Positions 6,650 to 14,004 of a DNA stretch of 64,000 bases are shown here, piece by piece. The notes beneath the pieces are model-generated. The model searched no databases and was not told the origin of the DNA. It saw only the letters and a list, made by a program, of their open reading frames with translations. Position 1 is the stretch's first letter, and the number at the start of each line of letters is the position of its first letter. The DNA is taken from contig UQVA01000005.1 in the NCBI GenBank assembly GCA_900544405.1, positions 1-64,000 on the forward strand, in the 5' to 3' direction. A program made the translations under genes and the position numbers. The stretch comes from an uncultured Eubacteriales bacterium (GTDB taxonomy: Bacteria; Bacillota; Clostridia; Oscillospirales; Oscillospiraceae).

Positions 6650-8152
6650 TTAGGGGTTCGGGATTACATTTCCATCACCGTCAGTGTATTTCTCCCACAA
6701 GACGGTTTTGCCATCCGAACCATAGCAGACCGTGTGAATCGTACTGCTGCCAGACAACGTTACCGGGTCACCATTTCTTTCCCATACCGAATTGTCAAAG
6801 TTCCGTGTCGTTCCTTCCGTGACACTCTCAACCTTTGTGTACCCCGGATTCTTCGGTTCTGCCAGTGTATCCTTCAAAGCGGCATCCTGTCCTCCTGTTG
6901 CATATTTGCTACATGTCAAAGCGTCACAATACTTTTGGGTTCCCTCAACTTGTGCCCCCGCTCCTTTGCTTTTTACCACTGTTGCCAAGCAGTACGCTCT
7001 GTAAGAATAACGAACCGTGCCAACGGTCGTTGTTGTTACGACTTCTTTTTGCACCAGTTCTTCCGTTTCCTTGTAACAAGGAATAACAATGCTATTGCCG
7101 GTAACCGGAATCACCTCTCCTGGCTGCCGTTGTACACCGTCCACCAGCCAAAAATCCAGTTCCTTTTTGCTATTTACAGTCTCAGTTGTTTTGATATCGA
7201 CAGTCTTTCCGCCAACATCTACTACGTTGTCAGTGTACTGGCTCAACCGTTTGCTCTCATACAATTGGGAAGTGATTATTTTCCAGTAATGCTTCTCATT
7301 CCAATGAATATATTTGCCTCCATGCCTGTGAGAACCTTCACGCGTATCAACAGAAATTGTAAACAGCTTCACTGTAGCTTCTACTTGCTCCTGCGTATCC
7401 CAGTTTTTGTTGTCATCAATCGCAATTTCCAGAATCTTTTGATCTGGGTCATCGCCTGTCGTCTTGGTTGTCAGCTCCGGGTCTTTGGTTATCTGCTTTG
7501 ATACAAATGTAGACTTCCCGTCAGCGGACATCAGTGCGGATGGCAAGGTATAGGTAAACTGCAATCCATCCTGGCTGGTTACTTTTGCAGGGGTCTGGAA
7601 ATCACCGTCATCGACTTTAAATTCCACACTGGGAACTGCCTTGTTTTCTTCAACCAAGGACAATTTTTCAGCCAAATCAATTGTATAGACAGTCTCGCCC
7701 ACTTGTGCCGTCAAAGAAGTGGCCGTCTGTTTGCCTACAACATTCGGCGCTTCGGTGTTATACTTATACATGCAGTTCTTTGAGGTTGGGTTGCCAATCA
7801 AATCCGTCGTTAAATAGTTACCTTCACGCTCTTCCGTTCCCTTTGTAATAGAGCCAATCACAATATCCGTACTTTGCCCATTCCCGCCAAATTTCACATT
7901 GAGTCCCTGTGCTCCCATATTTAATGTGAAGTCTGTGCAGACGCTTCCGGCATTACTCAGACTAAACACCAGCTTCGGAAGCGTATAATGAGCAAATTCC
8001 TCTGCAAAGACGCCCTCCTGATTGTACTTATCGTACGTTCCCGGATTTTCTCTTGCTGTGAACGGGCGGTAAGACACGAACACCACCGCAGAATGGCCGC
8101 CATTCACAATGGAGTTATTGGCTGTAAAGGTATTGCCAGAAGCGGCCGTCCC
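6650..8152 (-). pseudogene. C-terminal part of a secreted protein, joined out of frame to sipW remnant
   Basis: The frame is open for 523 codons from an ATG at 8221. That ATG and its first 20 or so residues lie antiphase inside the signal-peptidase remnant and read as unnatural, low-complexity His/Arg sequence. Protein-like content begins near 8152 with G-T-A-A-S-G-N and runs to the stop at 6650. It has mixed beta-strand sequence, a central D-D-N-K-N-W-D segment, and late Cys and Tyr-rich parts. Base composition is more AT-rich than the neighbouring 8.4-9.8 kb genes. No signal peptide, ribosome site or membrane anchor belongs to it as it stands. It is best read as the downstream piece of a gene whose start was lost or separated. 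Its frame phase matches that of the secreted N-terminus at 11620. Confidence 0.55.
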
Positions 8153-8412
8153 TGCATCCGCATGGAGCGGAAACATACGATGTCGCCCTCCCGGATGTCG
8201 TCGATTGGGGTGTCCCGGCAAATCAGGATGGAACCTACCGGCATGGTCGGCTCCATGCTGCCGGTAACCACCCGGAACAGGCTGTTGCCTGCAATGGTCA
8301 CATATCCACGGGTCAGCACCTGGATGCAGACCACCATGGCCAGCACCACTGCCAACACCAATATCACGGCGGACACGATGCCGCCGGTCTTTGTTTTCGT
8401 TTCCTTGCTCAT
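8104..8412 (-). pseudogene. sipW: Truncated SipW-type signal peptidase I
   Basis: The first 86 codons encode a good N-terminal half of a SipW/ER-type signal peptidase. There is a membrane helix at about 12-32, the catalytic serine motif GSMEPTMPVGS, and the GDIVCFRS strand. The family then needs a T-H-R segment with the catalytic histidine, and this is missing. After FRS the frame enters unrelated sequence and stops 16 codons later at 8104. The start overlaps the stop of the TasA-like gene by four bases (ATGA), the usual coupling of a TasA-type substrate with its peptidase. A complete second SipW-type peptidase is encoded at 15405-16115 and could process substrates of both loci. Confidence 0.75.
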
Positions 8413-9758
8413 TTCACGCTGCTCCCGGACAATTCCAGATTCAAGGCCAGCCTTGCTCCGGCAGCCTCATTGGTGCAGTCGGCGTCCTGGCCCTCCAGCC
8501 AGACGAACAGCCGGATGCGCTGAGGCACATTGCCGGTAAGCCGGGTCAGAGTCACATCCTCCGAAGCGGTAGACAGATTGCTGGACAGATCCGCTGCACC
8601 GACTTTGCCGTTTCCGGCAATGGCATAGCCGTCCAGAGTAGCCGTGTAGGCCACGAAGCTGCCCCGCTCCACATAATTGGCCAGCTGCCCCTGCAGGAAA
8701 TCCGTGTAAAGGGCCGATTCGGCCTGAGCCGTGGTCGTGATCTCTTTTCCGGCCAGCGCCGTCTCCAATGCCTGTTCCAAGAGATATTCTCCGCTGTCCT
8801 CCCGGAGCAGAACACTTTTCGTCTGGACCATGTGCCGCTCGGAAGGCAGACTCAGGGTGTAGATGTTGCCTTCCAGCACCCCCAATGGCCAGGTAGTCAA
8901 GTAATCTCCATCCGTTCCGTTTTCGGGATGCAGGGTGGCATTGGGTTCGTAGATGACAAATTTGTCCAGGGAGGTCTGGTTCACGGCCATGGTCCCACCC
9001 TTTTCCGGGTAAGTACCCACCAGGCGGTTATACCGGCCGGAATCATAAGCACTGCGGACATAGGCGCTGAGGTTCTCGTCTGCCGGAGTCTCCTGATTGA
9101 TCCAGAAGCCGATGCGGGCGCTGGCCGCTGCGGCATTTTCCGGCTGAGATAGGGTGTAGCCACCGCTTTCGTCCTTCACCACATTGGGAAGCTCCACCAG
9201 GAAGCTGCCGCCGTCCTGTTCCCCCTGGGCCAGATGCAGGTCATAATCCGGTCCCGGAGAGACCACCCAGAAATCCAGGTAGACATAATGTCCTTCTCTG
9301 GCTGTTTCTTTCTGTTCGCTGGTCAGATTGGCGTGGCTCAGGTCATATTCGGCTGTAAATTCTTCAATGGGCTTCTGGTCTCCGGCATAAGCGGTGCCAT
9401 CCCGAACCTCCGCATCCTGCCGGGTATAATAAGCGGGCAGCACCCAGGTCAGGCCGTCCACGGTGGACACCGGAGTCAATCCCGCCAGGTCGTTCAGATA
9501 ATCATAGCCCTGCTCCTTGGTAAAATTCAATCGGTCGGAAAAGCTGCCGGGATAATGGACCACAGTGCCGTCCTCCAGAGTCTCCGTCCGGTCCGGGGCC
9601 AGCAAAATGGTGGTCCCGCCGCCAATGGTCACCTGGATGCCCGTCAAAGTGGGGCTTGCGGAAATGGTCATCCAGGCGTAGGAGACCGTCACCGCCATGA
9701 CTGCCGCCAGCGCCACGGCCAAGGCCGCCGCCACCAGCTTGGTATATTGCTTTTTCAC
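8409..9758 (-). CDS. TasA/camelysin-like secreted protein (SipW-dependent type)
   Basis: The 449-residue protein opens with a long hydrophobic signal (about 7-27) ending VSYAWMTISASPTL, the A-W-x-x-x-S-x-S-P signature of SipW-processed fibre proteins. A large beta-rich domain follows. Near the C-terminus the LFVWLEGQDADC segment matches a motif common in clostridial proteins annotated as SipW-dependent. A TTG 24 bases upstream also opens the frame. GTG 9758 is preferred because GGGAGGTGA stands eight bases before it. The stop overlaps the start of the truncated sipW. It is probably an extracellular matrix or fibre component. Its maturation now depends on the peptidase at 15405, if at all. Confidence 0.75.
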   Translation of the reverse strand: MKKQYTKLVAAALAVALAAVMAVTVSYAWMTISASPTLTGIQVTIGGGTTILLAPDRTETLEDGTVVHYPGSFSDRLNFTKEQGYDYLNDLAGLTPVSTVDGLTWVLPAYYTRQDAEVRDGTAYAGDQKPIEEFTAEYDLSHANLTSEQKETAREGHYVYLDFWVVSPGPDYDLHLAQGEQDGGSFLVELPNVVKDESGGYTLSQPENAAAASARIGFWINQETPADENLSAYVRSAYDSGRYNRLVGTYPEKGGTMAVNQTSLDKFVIYEPNATLHPENGTDGDYLTTWPLGVLEGNIYTLSLPSERHMVQTKSVLLREDSGEYLLEQALETALAGKEITTTAQAESALYTDFLQGQLANYVERGSFVAYTATLDGYAIAGNGKVGAADLSSNLSTASEDVTLTRLTGNVPQRIRLFVWLEGQDADCTNEAAGARLALNLELSGSSVK

Positions 9759-9793
9759 GGTTCCGGTCACCTCCCATTCCAATGGTCAAATGC

Positions 9794-11974
9794 TTATTTA
9801 CCTGCCGCCCGTCTGGCAGCCCGCCGTCTGGCCCGTTCTTCCTCCCATGCCGCCTGCTCTGCTGCTGCACGGGCGATGGTCTCGGCCCGGAGGGCCTTCC
9901 TGGCCTCCAAGGCACCGGCAAAGCGGTCCAGTTCTTCGATTTCCGGGGCCAGAACGTCCCGGTCTCTGGCCAACTGCTCTGCCCGGATGCGGGCTTCCTC
10001 GGCTTCCTTTTCCGCCCGAATGCGGGCTTCCTCCGCCAGCTTTTCCTGACGGAGCCGTTCCGCTTCCAGTTCCTTTTCCCGGCGCTGCTGTTCTTTGAGT
10101 TCCTTCTTGCGGATACGTTCCCGTTCCGCCTCTGCCCGCTTGCGCTCCTCCGCTTCCTCTACCAGCTTGGCAGCGTCCGCAAAGTCCTGCTTGGCAATGG
10201 CTTCCTTGCGAAGGCTCTCCTGCCGCAGCTCCATGCGCTCCGGCAATTTGTCCCGGAAGGCCTCCACTTCCTTGCGGAACAGGCCGCCCCGGCGGCGGTC
10301 CTCGGACTCCCGCTCGATGCGCTCCACCCGTTCCAGTTCCTTCTGGGCTTCCTTTTCCCGGCGGATGCGCTCCCGCTCGGCAGCTTTCTCCTGGCGGATG
10401 CGCTCGGCCTCCGCCGCTTTTTCTTCCTTGAGCCGCTGTTCTTCTTCCTTCTTCTTTTTGGCCTGCTCCTCCACCAGGCGGCGGCGTTCCTCCGCCTCCT
10501 CGTGCATAAGCTGTTCCTTGGTCAGTTCTTCAATGAGGACCTTGCGGACCTCCACATCGGGAAGGTCATAATCCTCGGTGAGTTCCTCGATGATTTGCTT
10601 GACGAACTTGGGTTTGATGGTGCGCTTGCGCTCCTTCATAGCCTCCGGTATCTGCCGTCCGTCCTCATTTTCCAGATAGCCCTTCAGGGAAAGATAATTG
10701 AAGAAAATGTTATTGAAAATTTGCAGCTGCATGGTCTCGTCGATCTGCCGGGACTGCTCCACAACGGTCATGGCATAGCCCACATCCGTGTATTTCCAGA
10801 GGAATTCCAGGGTATCGGCGATCTTCTTATACATCTTGTTCTTTTTCAGAACGTTGGTCTTGACGATATGGCCCTTGATGCGGGCCTTGGTTTGCAGCTC
10901 CTTGGCGAAGTTCGTGTGCATGAACATACTGTACAACCGATAGAGTCGGGAGATACGGTCGAAAATTTCTTTGTTTTTCTCGTCGGTCTCCAGGACCCCA
11001 TCCTTCTGCTTGATGCTCAGGAACATATCCAGGTGGACCGTCTCGTTGGCAATTTCCAAATCGGAATTGACCTTCAGTTTCGCTCCAATATCCTCCGGCA
11101 TCTGGCCAAACAGGGCCTCGTAGCGGTTCCGGATGGTCTGGAACGCCAACTCCAGGGCCGTAAAGGCTACCCGGTTCTCATAATTGGTGAAAGTCTCCTC
11201 GGTAATCTGCTGCATGAGCCGGTTGGGTGTCACTTTTCCAGTGGCCACATCGTAGTTATCCACCTGCTCGCTGTGATGGGACAACTGCCGGATCACATCA
11301 TTGCTGATCTTTTTTGCCCGGCCTACCTCCACCACCACTTCGTCCACCTTCAGGGCAATCTGTACGCCCTTCTTAGCGTATTCCTTTTCCAGCTGGTCGC
11401 CCACCCGCACGCCGGTCAGGGCTGCGAAGGCTGGAACGGCATCCTCCAGCCGTTCCACCCAGAGGGTATCCACGGCCTTGCGGGTATAGCGGTTGGTGAA
11501 CTGGAAGGTGTTGCTTCCCCGGCCGCAGGCGCTCAGGAAAAACCGATAAAATTCATGGCTGCTCACCGCACGGATCACGCTGCGGGTGTATGCCTCATAT
11601 AATTTGTCGACGGTAGCCGTTCCGCTCTCCGTACTCTTTGCATTCTTGAGGGCAACCTGCTCAGTAGCAACAGTTTTCAAGGTTGCGTTAATGTTGTCAA
11701 AAGTAACACCGCCATAGTTAACCGTTACTTTCGTCATTGCGGAATAGTTGCCTGCAACGCTGCCAATGTAGGAGAACACACCGCTATTGTTATCCTTATC
11801 CGTATACGGCATCTCAACGCTTGCACCGCCCTGATTGATAACGGTAGATGCACTCTGGCTGTTCTGCGCCGCATGGGCAGTCACAGCCAATCCGGTCTGT
11901 GCGAAGGACAACACCATGGCCAAAGCCAGCAGCATTGCCACGGCACGCTTGCCGGACTGCTTCCACAACTTCAT
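9794..11974 (-). CDS. Chimeric protein: secreted N-terminus fused to a coiled-coil cytoplasmic protein
   Basis: Start ATG 11974 has AAGGGGAG eight bases upstream; an in-frame start at 12034 lacks one. Residues 1-36 are a standard signal peptide (cleavage near AHAA). Residues 37-118 are a T/N/G-rich extracellular-type segment in AT-richer DNA. At about residue 118 (near 11620) the character changes abruptly. Residues 122-480 are helical and cytoplasmic in style, with an H-E-F-Y-R-F-F-L segment. Residues 480-726 are an extreme Glu/Arg/Lys/Ala coiled coil. The second part looks like a complete domain protein lacking its own start. The natural reading is an in-frame fusion of two genes. I do not recognise the family of the coiled-coil part. 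It is followed 35 bases later by the TasA-like gene, so it probably belonged to the same operon. Confidence 0.6.
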   Translation of the reverse strand: MKLWKQSGKRAVAMLLALAMVLSFAQTGLAVTAHAAQNSQSASTVINQGGASVEMPYTDKDNNSGVFSYIGSVAGNYSAMTKVTVNYGGVTFDNINATLKTVATEQVALKNAKSTESGTATVDKLYEAYTRSVIRAVSSHEFYRFFLSACGRGSNTFQFTNRYTRKAVDTLWVERLEDAVPAFAALTGVRVGDQLEKEYAKKGVQIALKVDEVVVEVGRAKKISNDVIRQLSHHSEQVDNYDVATGKVTPNRLMQQITEETFTNYENRVAFTALELAFQTIRNRYEALFGQMPEDIGAKLKVNSDLEIANETVHLDMFLSIKQKDGVLETDEKNKEIFDRISRLYRLYSMFMHTNFAKELQTKARIKGHIVKTNVLKKNKMYKKIADTLEFLWKYTDVGYAMTVVEQSRQIDETMQLQIFNNIFFNYLSLKGYLENEDGRQIPEAMKERKRTIKPKFVKQIIEELTEDYDLPDVEVRKVLIEELTKEQLMHEEAEERRRLVEEQAKKKKEEEQRLKEEKAAEAERIRQEKAAERERIRREKEAQKELERVERIERESEDRRRGGLFRKEVEAFRDKLPERMELRQESLRKEAIAKQDFADAAKLVEEAEERKRAEAERERIRKKELKEQQRREKELEAERLRQEKLAEEARIRAEKEAEEARIRAEQLARDRDVLAPEIEELDRFAGALEARKALRAETIARAAAEQAAWEEERARRRAARRAAGK

Positions 11975-12216
11975 ATTCGATTCTCCCCTTTTAAGAAAAT
12001 ACTCTAAAAGAGCAGCACCACAAAAGCGCCGCAATACACCGTTTTAAGCGCATACCGATGCATCTCAGCGTGTTCCCCACCCAAAGAGCGCATAGGGCAG
12101 GTTGCAGTGGTCCCGGCTCATTTATCGCCGTAAGGTTTCGTAGTCAGGGAAACGTCATCCCCGCAGCCGTCCCTCCTTGACCGCCGCTTTCTTTTTCGCA
12201 GAGTTTGCCACTCTGC
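11975..12216 (-). promoter_or_regulatory. Leader of the left surface locus
   Basis: About 240 bases separate the palindromic element at 12194-12216 from ATG 11974. The RNA would contain the GCAGAGT/ACTCTGC hairpin and further stems such as GTTTC/GAAAC (about 12130-12150). No -35/-10 pair is visible in the leader or between it and the recombinase stop at 12300. In the present orientation the locus therefore has no promoter of its own that I can see, apart from read-through from the recombinase gene. Confidence 0.5.
12194..12216. repeat. Inverted repeat IR-L, candidate recombinase site
   Basis: This 23 bp sequence matches the reverse complement of 13664-13686 at 22 of 23 positions, and shares an 18 bp exact core with 13871-13888. 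It is itself a palindrome: arms CGCAGAGT and ACTCTGCG flank a TTGCC centre, the layout of a tyrosine-recombinase core site. The recombinase gene 12300-13412 lies between the two repeats. Confidence 0.65.
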
Positions 12217-12299
12217 GGGAAAGCTGCCCAAAACCGCTTTTTCCGGGACTTTTTTCGGAACAGTGCCGGGACGGACAAAGGATTACGACTGCGAAAAAA

Positions 12300-13412
12300 T
12301 CAAAGTCCTACTGCTGACAGCTTGTCCATATTGGCCCGCTTCAACTCCATGGAGGAATGCACGTACCGCTCCAGGGTAATGGTCGTAGAGGCATGGCCCA
12401 GGATCTCGGACAGGGATTTGATGTCAAAGCCTACCTCCAATGCCCGAGTGGCGAAGGTATGCCGGAGGGTGTGGGGGTGCACGTTTTCCAGACCACATTG
12501 GCGGGTGTATTTCTCCATCCGGTATTGTAAGGTCCTCGGCTCCATGAATTTCTCTGTTCCCGTAAGGATATAGGCGTTTCCGTTGGAAACCGCCCACCTC
12601 CGGCAAAGCCCAGCTGCATACTCGGTCAGGGGAATGGTCCTTGCAGAGGTGTCGCTTTTGGGTGCTCCGATGACGATGCGAGTGCGCCCGGATGCTTCAT
12701 CCGTATCGTTCCGCAGCCGCTGGATGGTGGCACGGATGCGGATCGTCCGGGCTTGCAGATCGATATTTTCCCACTTCAATGCACACAGTTCGCCGATCCG
12801 CATTCCCGAAAGAAGCATCAACAGTACGCCAAATTTACAAGGGTCCATCTCCTTTACAAGGAAGGCGATAAAGAATGTCTGTTCGCACTGAGAAAGCACC
12901 CGCATCTCTTTTCTGTGTTCCTTGGGATAATGGATACTGATGACCGGAAAGATACCGGGGAACTGTCCTGCAGAATACTTTAGAATGCCGTGCAGCACCA
13001 CAAGAATATCGTGTACCGTCTTTTCGGACAGTCCTGCCGCCTGCAATTCTTCGGAGAACCGGTCGATCACGCTGCCGGTCAATCCGGACGGACAGCAGTT
13101 TCCAAGCTTGGGCAGGATATGCTTGCACAGAAATGTGTCGTATTTCACGAATGTGGATTCCCGTATCCGGGCCTTCTGAAAGGCAAGCCATTGGCCACAG
13201 TAGAAGGAAAACCGGTGATTCGATCCCGATTGGGGGACCGGCTTCCCTTCCAGCAGCGCAACCTTGCACTTCATGACCTTCTCTTTGGCCTCCCGATAGG
13301 TCTTGCCATAGCAAAAACCGTATTGTGCTTTTCCGGACAGGTCGTGTGCTTTGATATACCGTGCCTCCCACCGTCCGTCTTTTCTCTTGAAGATATTTTC
13401 GCCTTTGCGCAT
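12300..13412 (-). CDS. Tyrosine recombinase between the two surface loci
   Basis: The 370-residue protein has all catalytic residues. R205 is in SGMRIGELCALKW, K252 in PKSDTSART, H314 and R317 in HTLRHTFATR, H340 in LGH, and Y350 in LERYVH. The N-terminus (1-60) resembles the arm-binding AP2/INT-N type domain seen in Tn916-like integrases, and 65-150 is the SAM-like core-binding domain. GGAGGT lies seven bases before ATG 13412, and a TATAAT -10 box lies about 50 bases upstream. The gene sits inside a segment bounded by inverted repeats at 12194-12216 and 13664-13686 (or 13871-13891), between divergent surface loci. That placement suggests a DNA invertase that switches surface expression, although an integrase of an element is also possible. 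Confidence 0.85.
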   Translation of the reverse strand: MRKGENIFKRKDGRWEARYIKAHDLSGKAQYGFCYGKTYREAKEKVMKCKVALLEGKPVPQSGSNHRFSFYCGQWLAFQKARIRESTFVKYDTFLCKHILPKLGNCCPSGLTGSVIDRFSEELQAAGLSEKTVHDILVVLHGILKYSAGQFPGIFPVISIHYPKEHRKEMRVLSQCEQTFFIAFLVKEMDPCKFGVLLMLLSGMRIGELCALKWENIDLQARTIRIRATIQRLRNDTDEASGRTRIVIGAPKSDTSARTIPLTEYAAGLCRRWAVSNGNAYILTGTEKFMEPRTLQYRMEKYTRQCGLENVHPHTLRHTFATRALEVGFDIKSLSEILGHASTTITLERYVHSSMELKRANMDKLSAVGL

Positions 13413-13604
13413 AAAGAAACCTCCATAATTGTTTTCTTGCCCATGTCGGACCTTTTAAATTATAGCGAAGTCCTCTGCCGTTCCTGACTGTGGACTTGAC
13501 TGCCTTTTGTTGAAACGGTAAAGCTGTGTGACTTACATAAACTTTTCTTTAATTCACGAAACAGAAATTTTTGACAAAATCTTACTGAATTCGCGCATTT
13601 GCAC

Positions 13605-13633
13605 TTGCGTTTGCGGTTATAAGATGCTAAAAT
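13605..13633 (+). promoter_or_regulatory. Promoter P1
   Basis: TTGCGT (13605-13610) and TAAAAT (13628-13633), 17-base spacer. The same arrangement recurs in unit 2. P1 lies inside the segment enclosed by IR-L and IR-R1 and points outward to the right. Confidence 0.7.
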
Positions 13634-13663
13634 AATACATGCAATTTGGGAAAGTGCCCTTTC

Positions 13664-13686
13664 GCAGAATGGCAAACTCTGCGAAA
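13664..13686. repeat. Inverted repeat IR-R1
   Basis: Partner of 12194-12216 in inverted orientation, with one mismatch in 23. Its arms extend to CTTTCGCAGA and TCTGCGAAAG around a nine-base centre. It lies about 30 bases downstream of promoter P1. Confidence 0.65.
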
Positions 13687-13803
13687 GCAGGCACAGATGC
13701 AGCTACGGGGTTGCACAATCCCCACGATTTTCCCACTTGCTATATGAACACATGAACGCATGAACCCAAGGCATTCGATCATAACGGATTTGCACATTTG
13801 TGC

Positions 13804-13832
13804 TTGCGTTTGCGGTTATGAGATGTTATACT
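13804..13832 (+). promoter_or_regulatory. Promoter P2 of the right surface locus
   Basis: TTGCGT (13804-13809) and TATACT (13827-13832) with 17 bases between; a TATAAT overlaps at 13832-13837. It drives the right surface locus from about 13840. Confidence 0.75.
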
Positions 13833-13870
13833 ATAATATAGTAAATGCAATTTGGGAAAGTGTCCTTGCA

Positions 13871-13891
13871 CAGAGTGGCAAACTCTGCAAA
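13871..13891. repeat. Inverted repeat IR-R2
   Basis: CAGAGT-GGCAA-ACTCTG palindrome, sharing an 18 bp exact core with IR-L in inverted orientation. Because P1 and P2 both lie between IR-L and IR-R2, inversion here would move both promoters to the left locus. Confidence 0.6.
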
Positions 13892-14004
13892 AGCAGGCAC
13901 AGATACAGCCACGGGGTTGCACAATCCCCACGATTTTCCCACTTGCTATATGAACACATGAATGTTTGAACCTAAGGCATTCGATTATAAAGGAGTGTGT
14001 CGGA

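Larger units (their letters stand above)
13590..13780 (+). repeat. Tandem promoter-leader repeat, unit 1
   Basis: This unit is repeated 206 bases downstream with high similarity over its whole length. It includes the promoter, the palindromic element, a GGGG/CCCC hairpin and the sequence leading to the start region. Where unit 2 has ATAAAGGAG, unit 1 has ATAACGGAT, so unit 1 has no ribosome site and no gene of its own. Confidence 0.8.
13640..13960 (+). ncRNA. Tandem structured leader, possibly GEMM-I (c-di-GMP) like
   Basis: Each unit transcript begins GGGAAA, which pairs with TTTCCC about 90 bases later (closing helix). In between are GGCAAAC, a short stem with a GAAA (unit 1) or AAAA (unit 2) tetraloop, a GCAC-AGAT(G/A)CAGC stretch, and a GGGG/CCCC hairpin. 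GEMM-I c-di-GMP riboswitches share the order GGCAAAC, GAAA-capped stem, receptor strand and third helix. Their receptor strand normally reads GACGCAAAGCC, so this would be a variant. The CTGC strand can pair either with the upstream GCAG arm or with the GCAG after the tetraloop, giving two exclusive folds. The palindrome may instead be a DNA recombination site. Confidence 0.4.
13796..13986 (+). repeat. Tandem promoter-leader repeat, unit 2
   Basis: Second copy of 13590-13780 at an offset of 206. This one ends with a functional ribosome site (AAAGGAG about 13989-13995) and leads into the 14005 gene. Confidence 0.8.

Noticed and set aside
5036..7501. An 800-codon open frame opposite the surface-protein genes
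   Set aside because: It is very rich in Gly, Val and Ala with no ribosome site and mirrors the codon pattern of the true minus-strand genes. It is an antisense shadow of GC-rich coding DNA.
6650..8221. A complete 523-residue protein starting at ATG 8221
   Set aside because: The first codons run antiphase through sipW, have no ribosome site and encode implausible sequence. Protein-like content begins only near 8152.
9782..11602. A long plus-strand frame opposite the coiled-coil gene
   Set aside because: It is Leu/Phe-rich because Glu/Arg codons read backwards give such residues. No start site supports it.
8145..11623. GGRACGGC repeats as a transposon target-site duplication
   Set aside because: The two copies differ by one base, no transposase or terminal inverted repeats lie at the ends, and such an 8-mer is expected by chance in GC-rich DNA. 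They are kept only as possible joint markers.
13590..13986. A CRISPR array
   Set aside because: There are only two long, largely identical units with promoters and no short repeat-spacer rhythm. No cas genes are present in the window.
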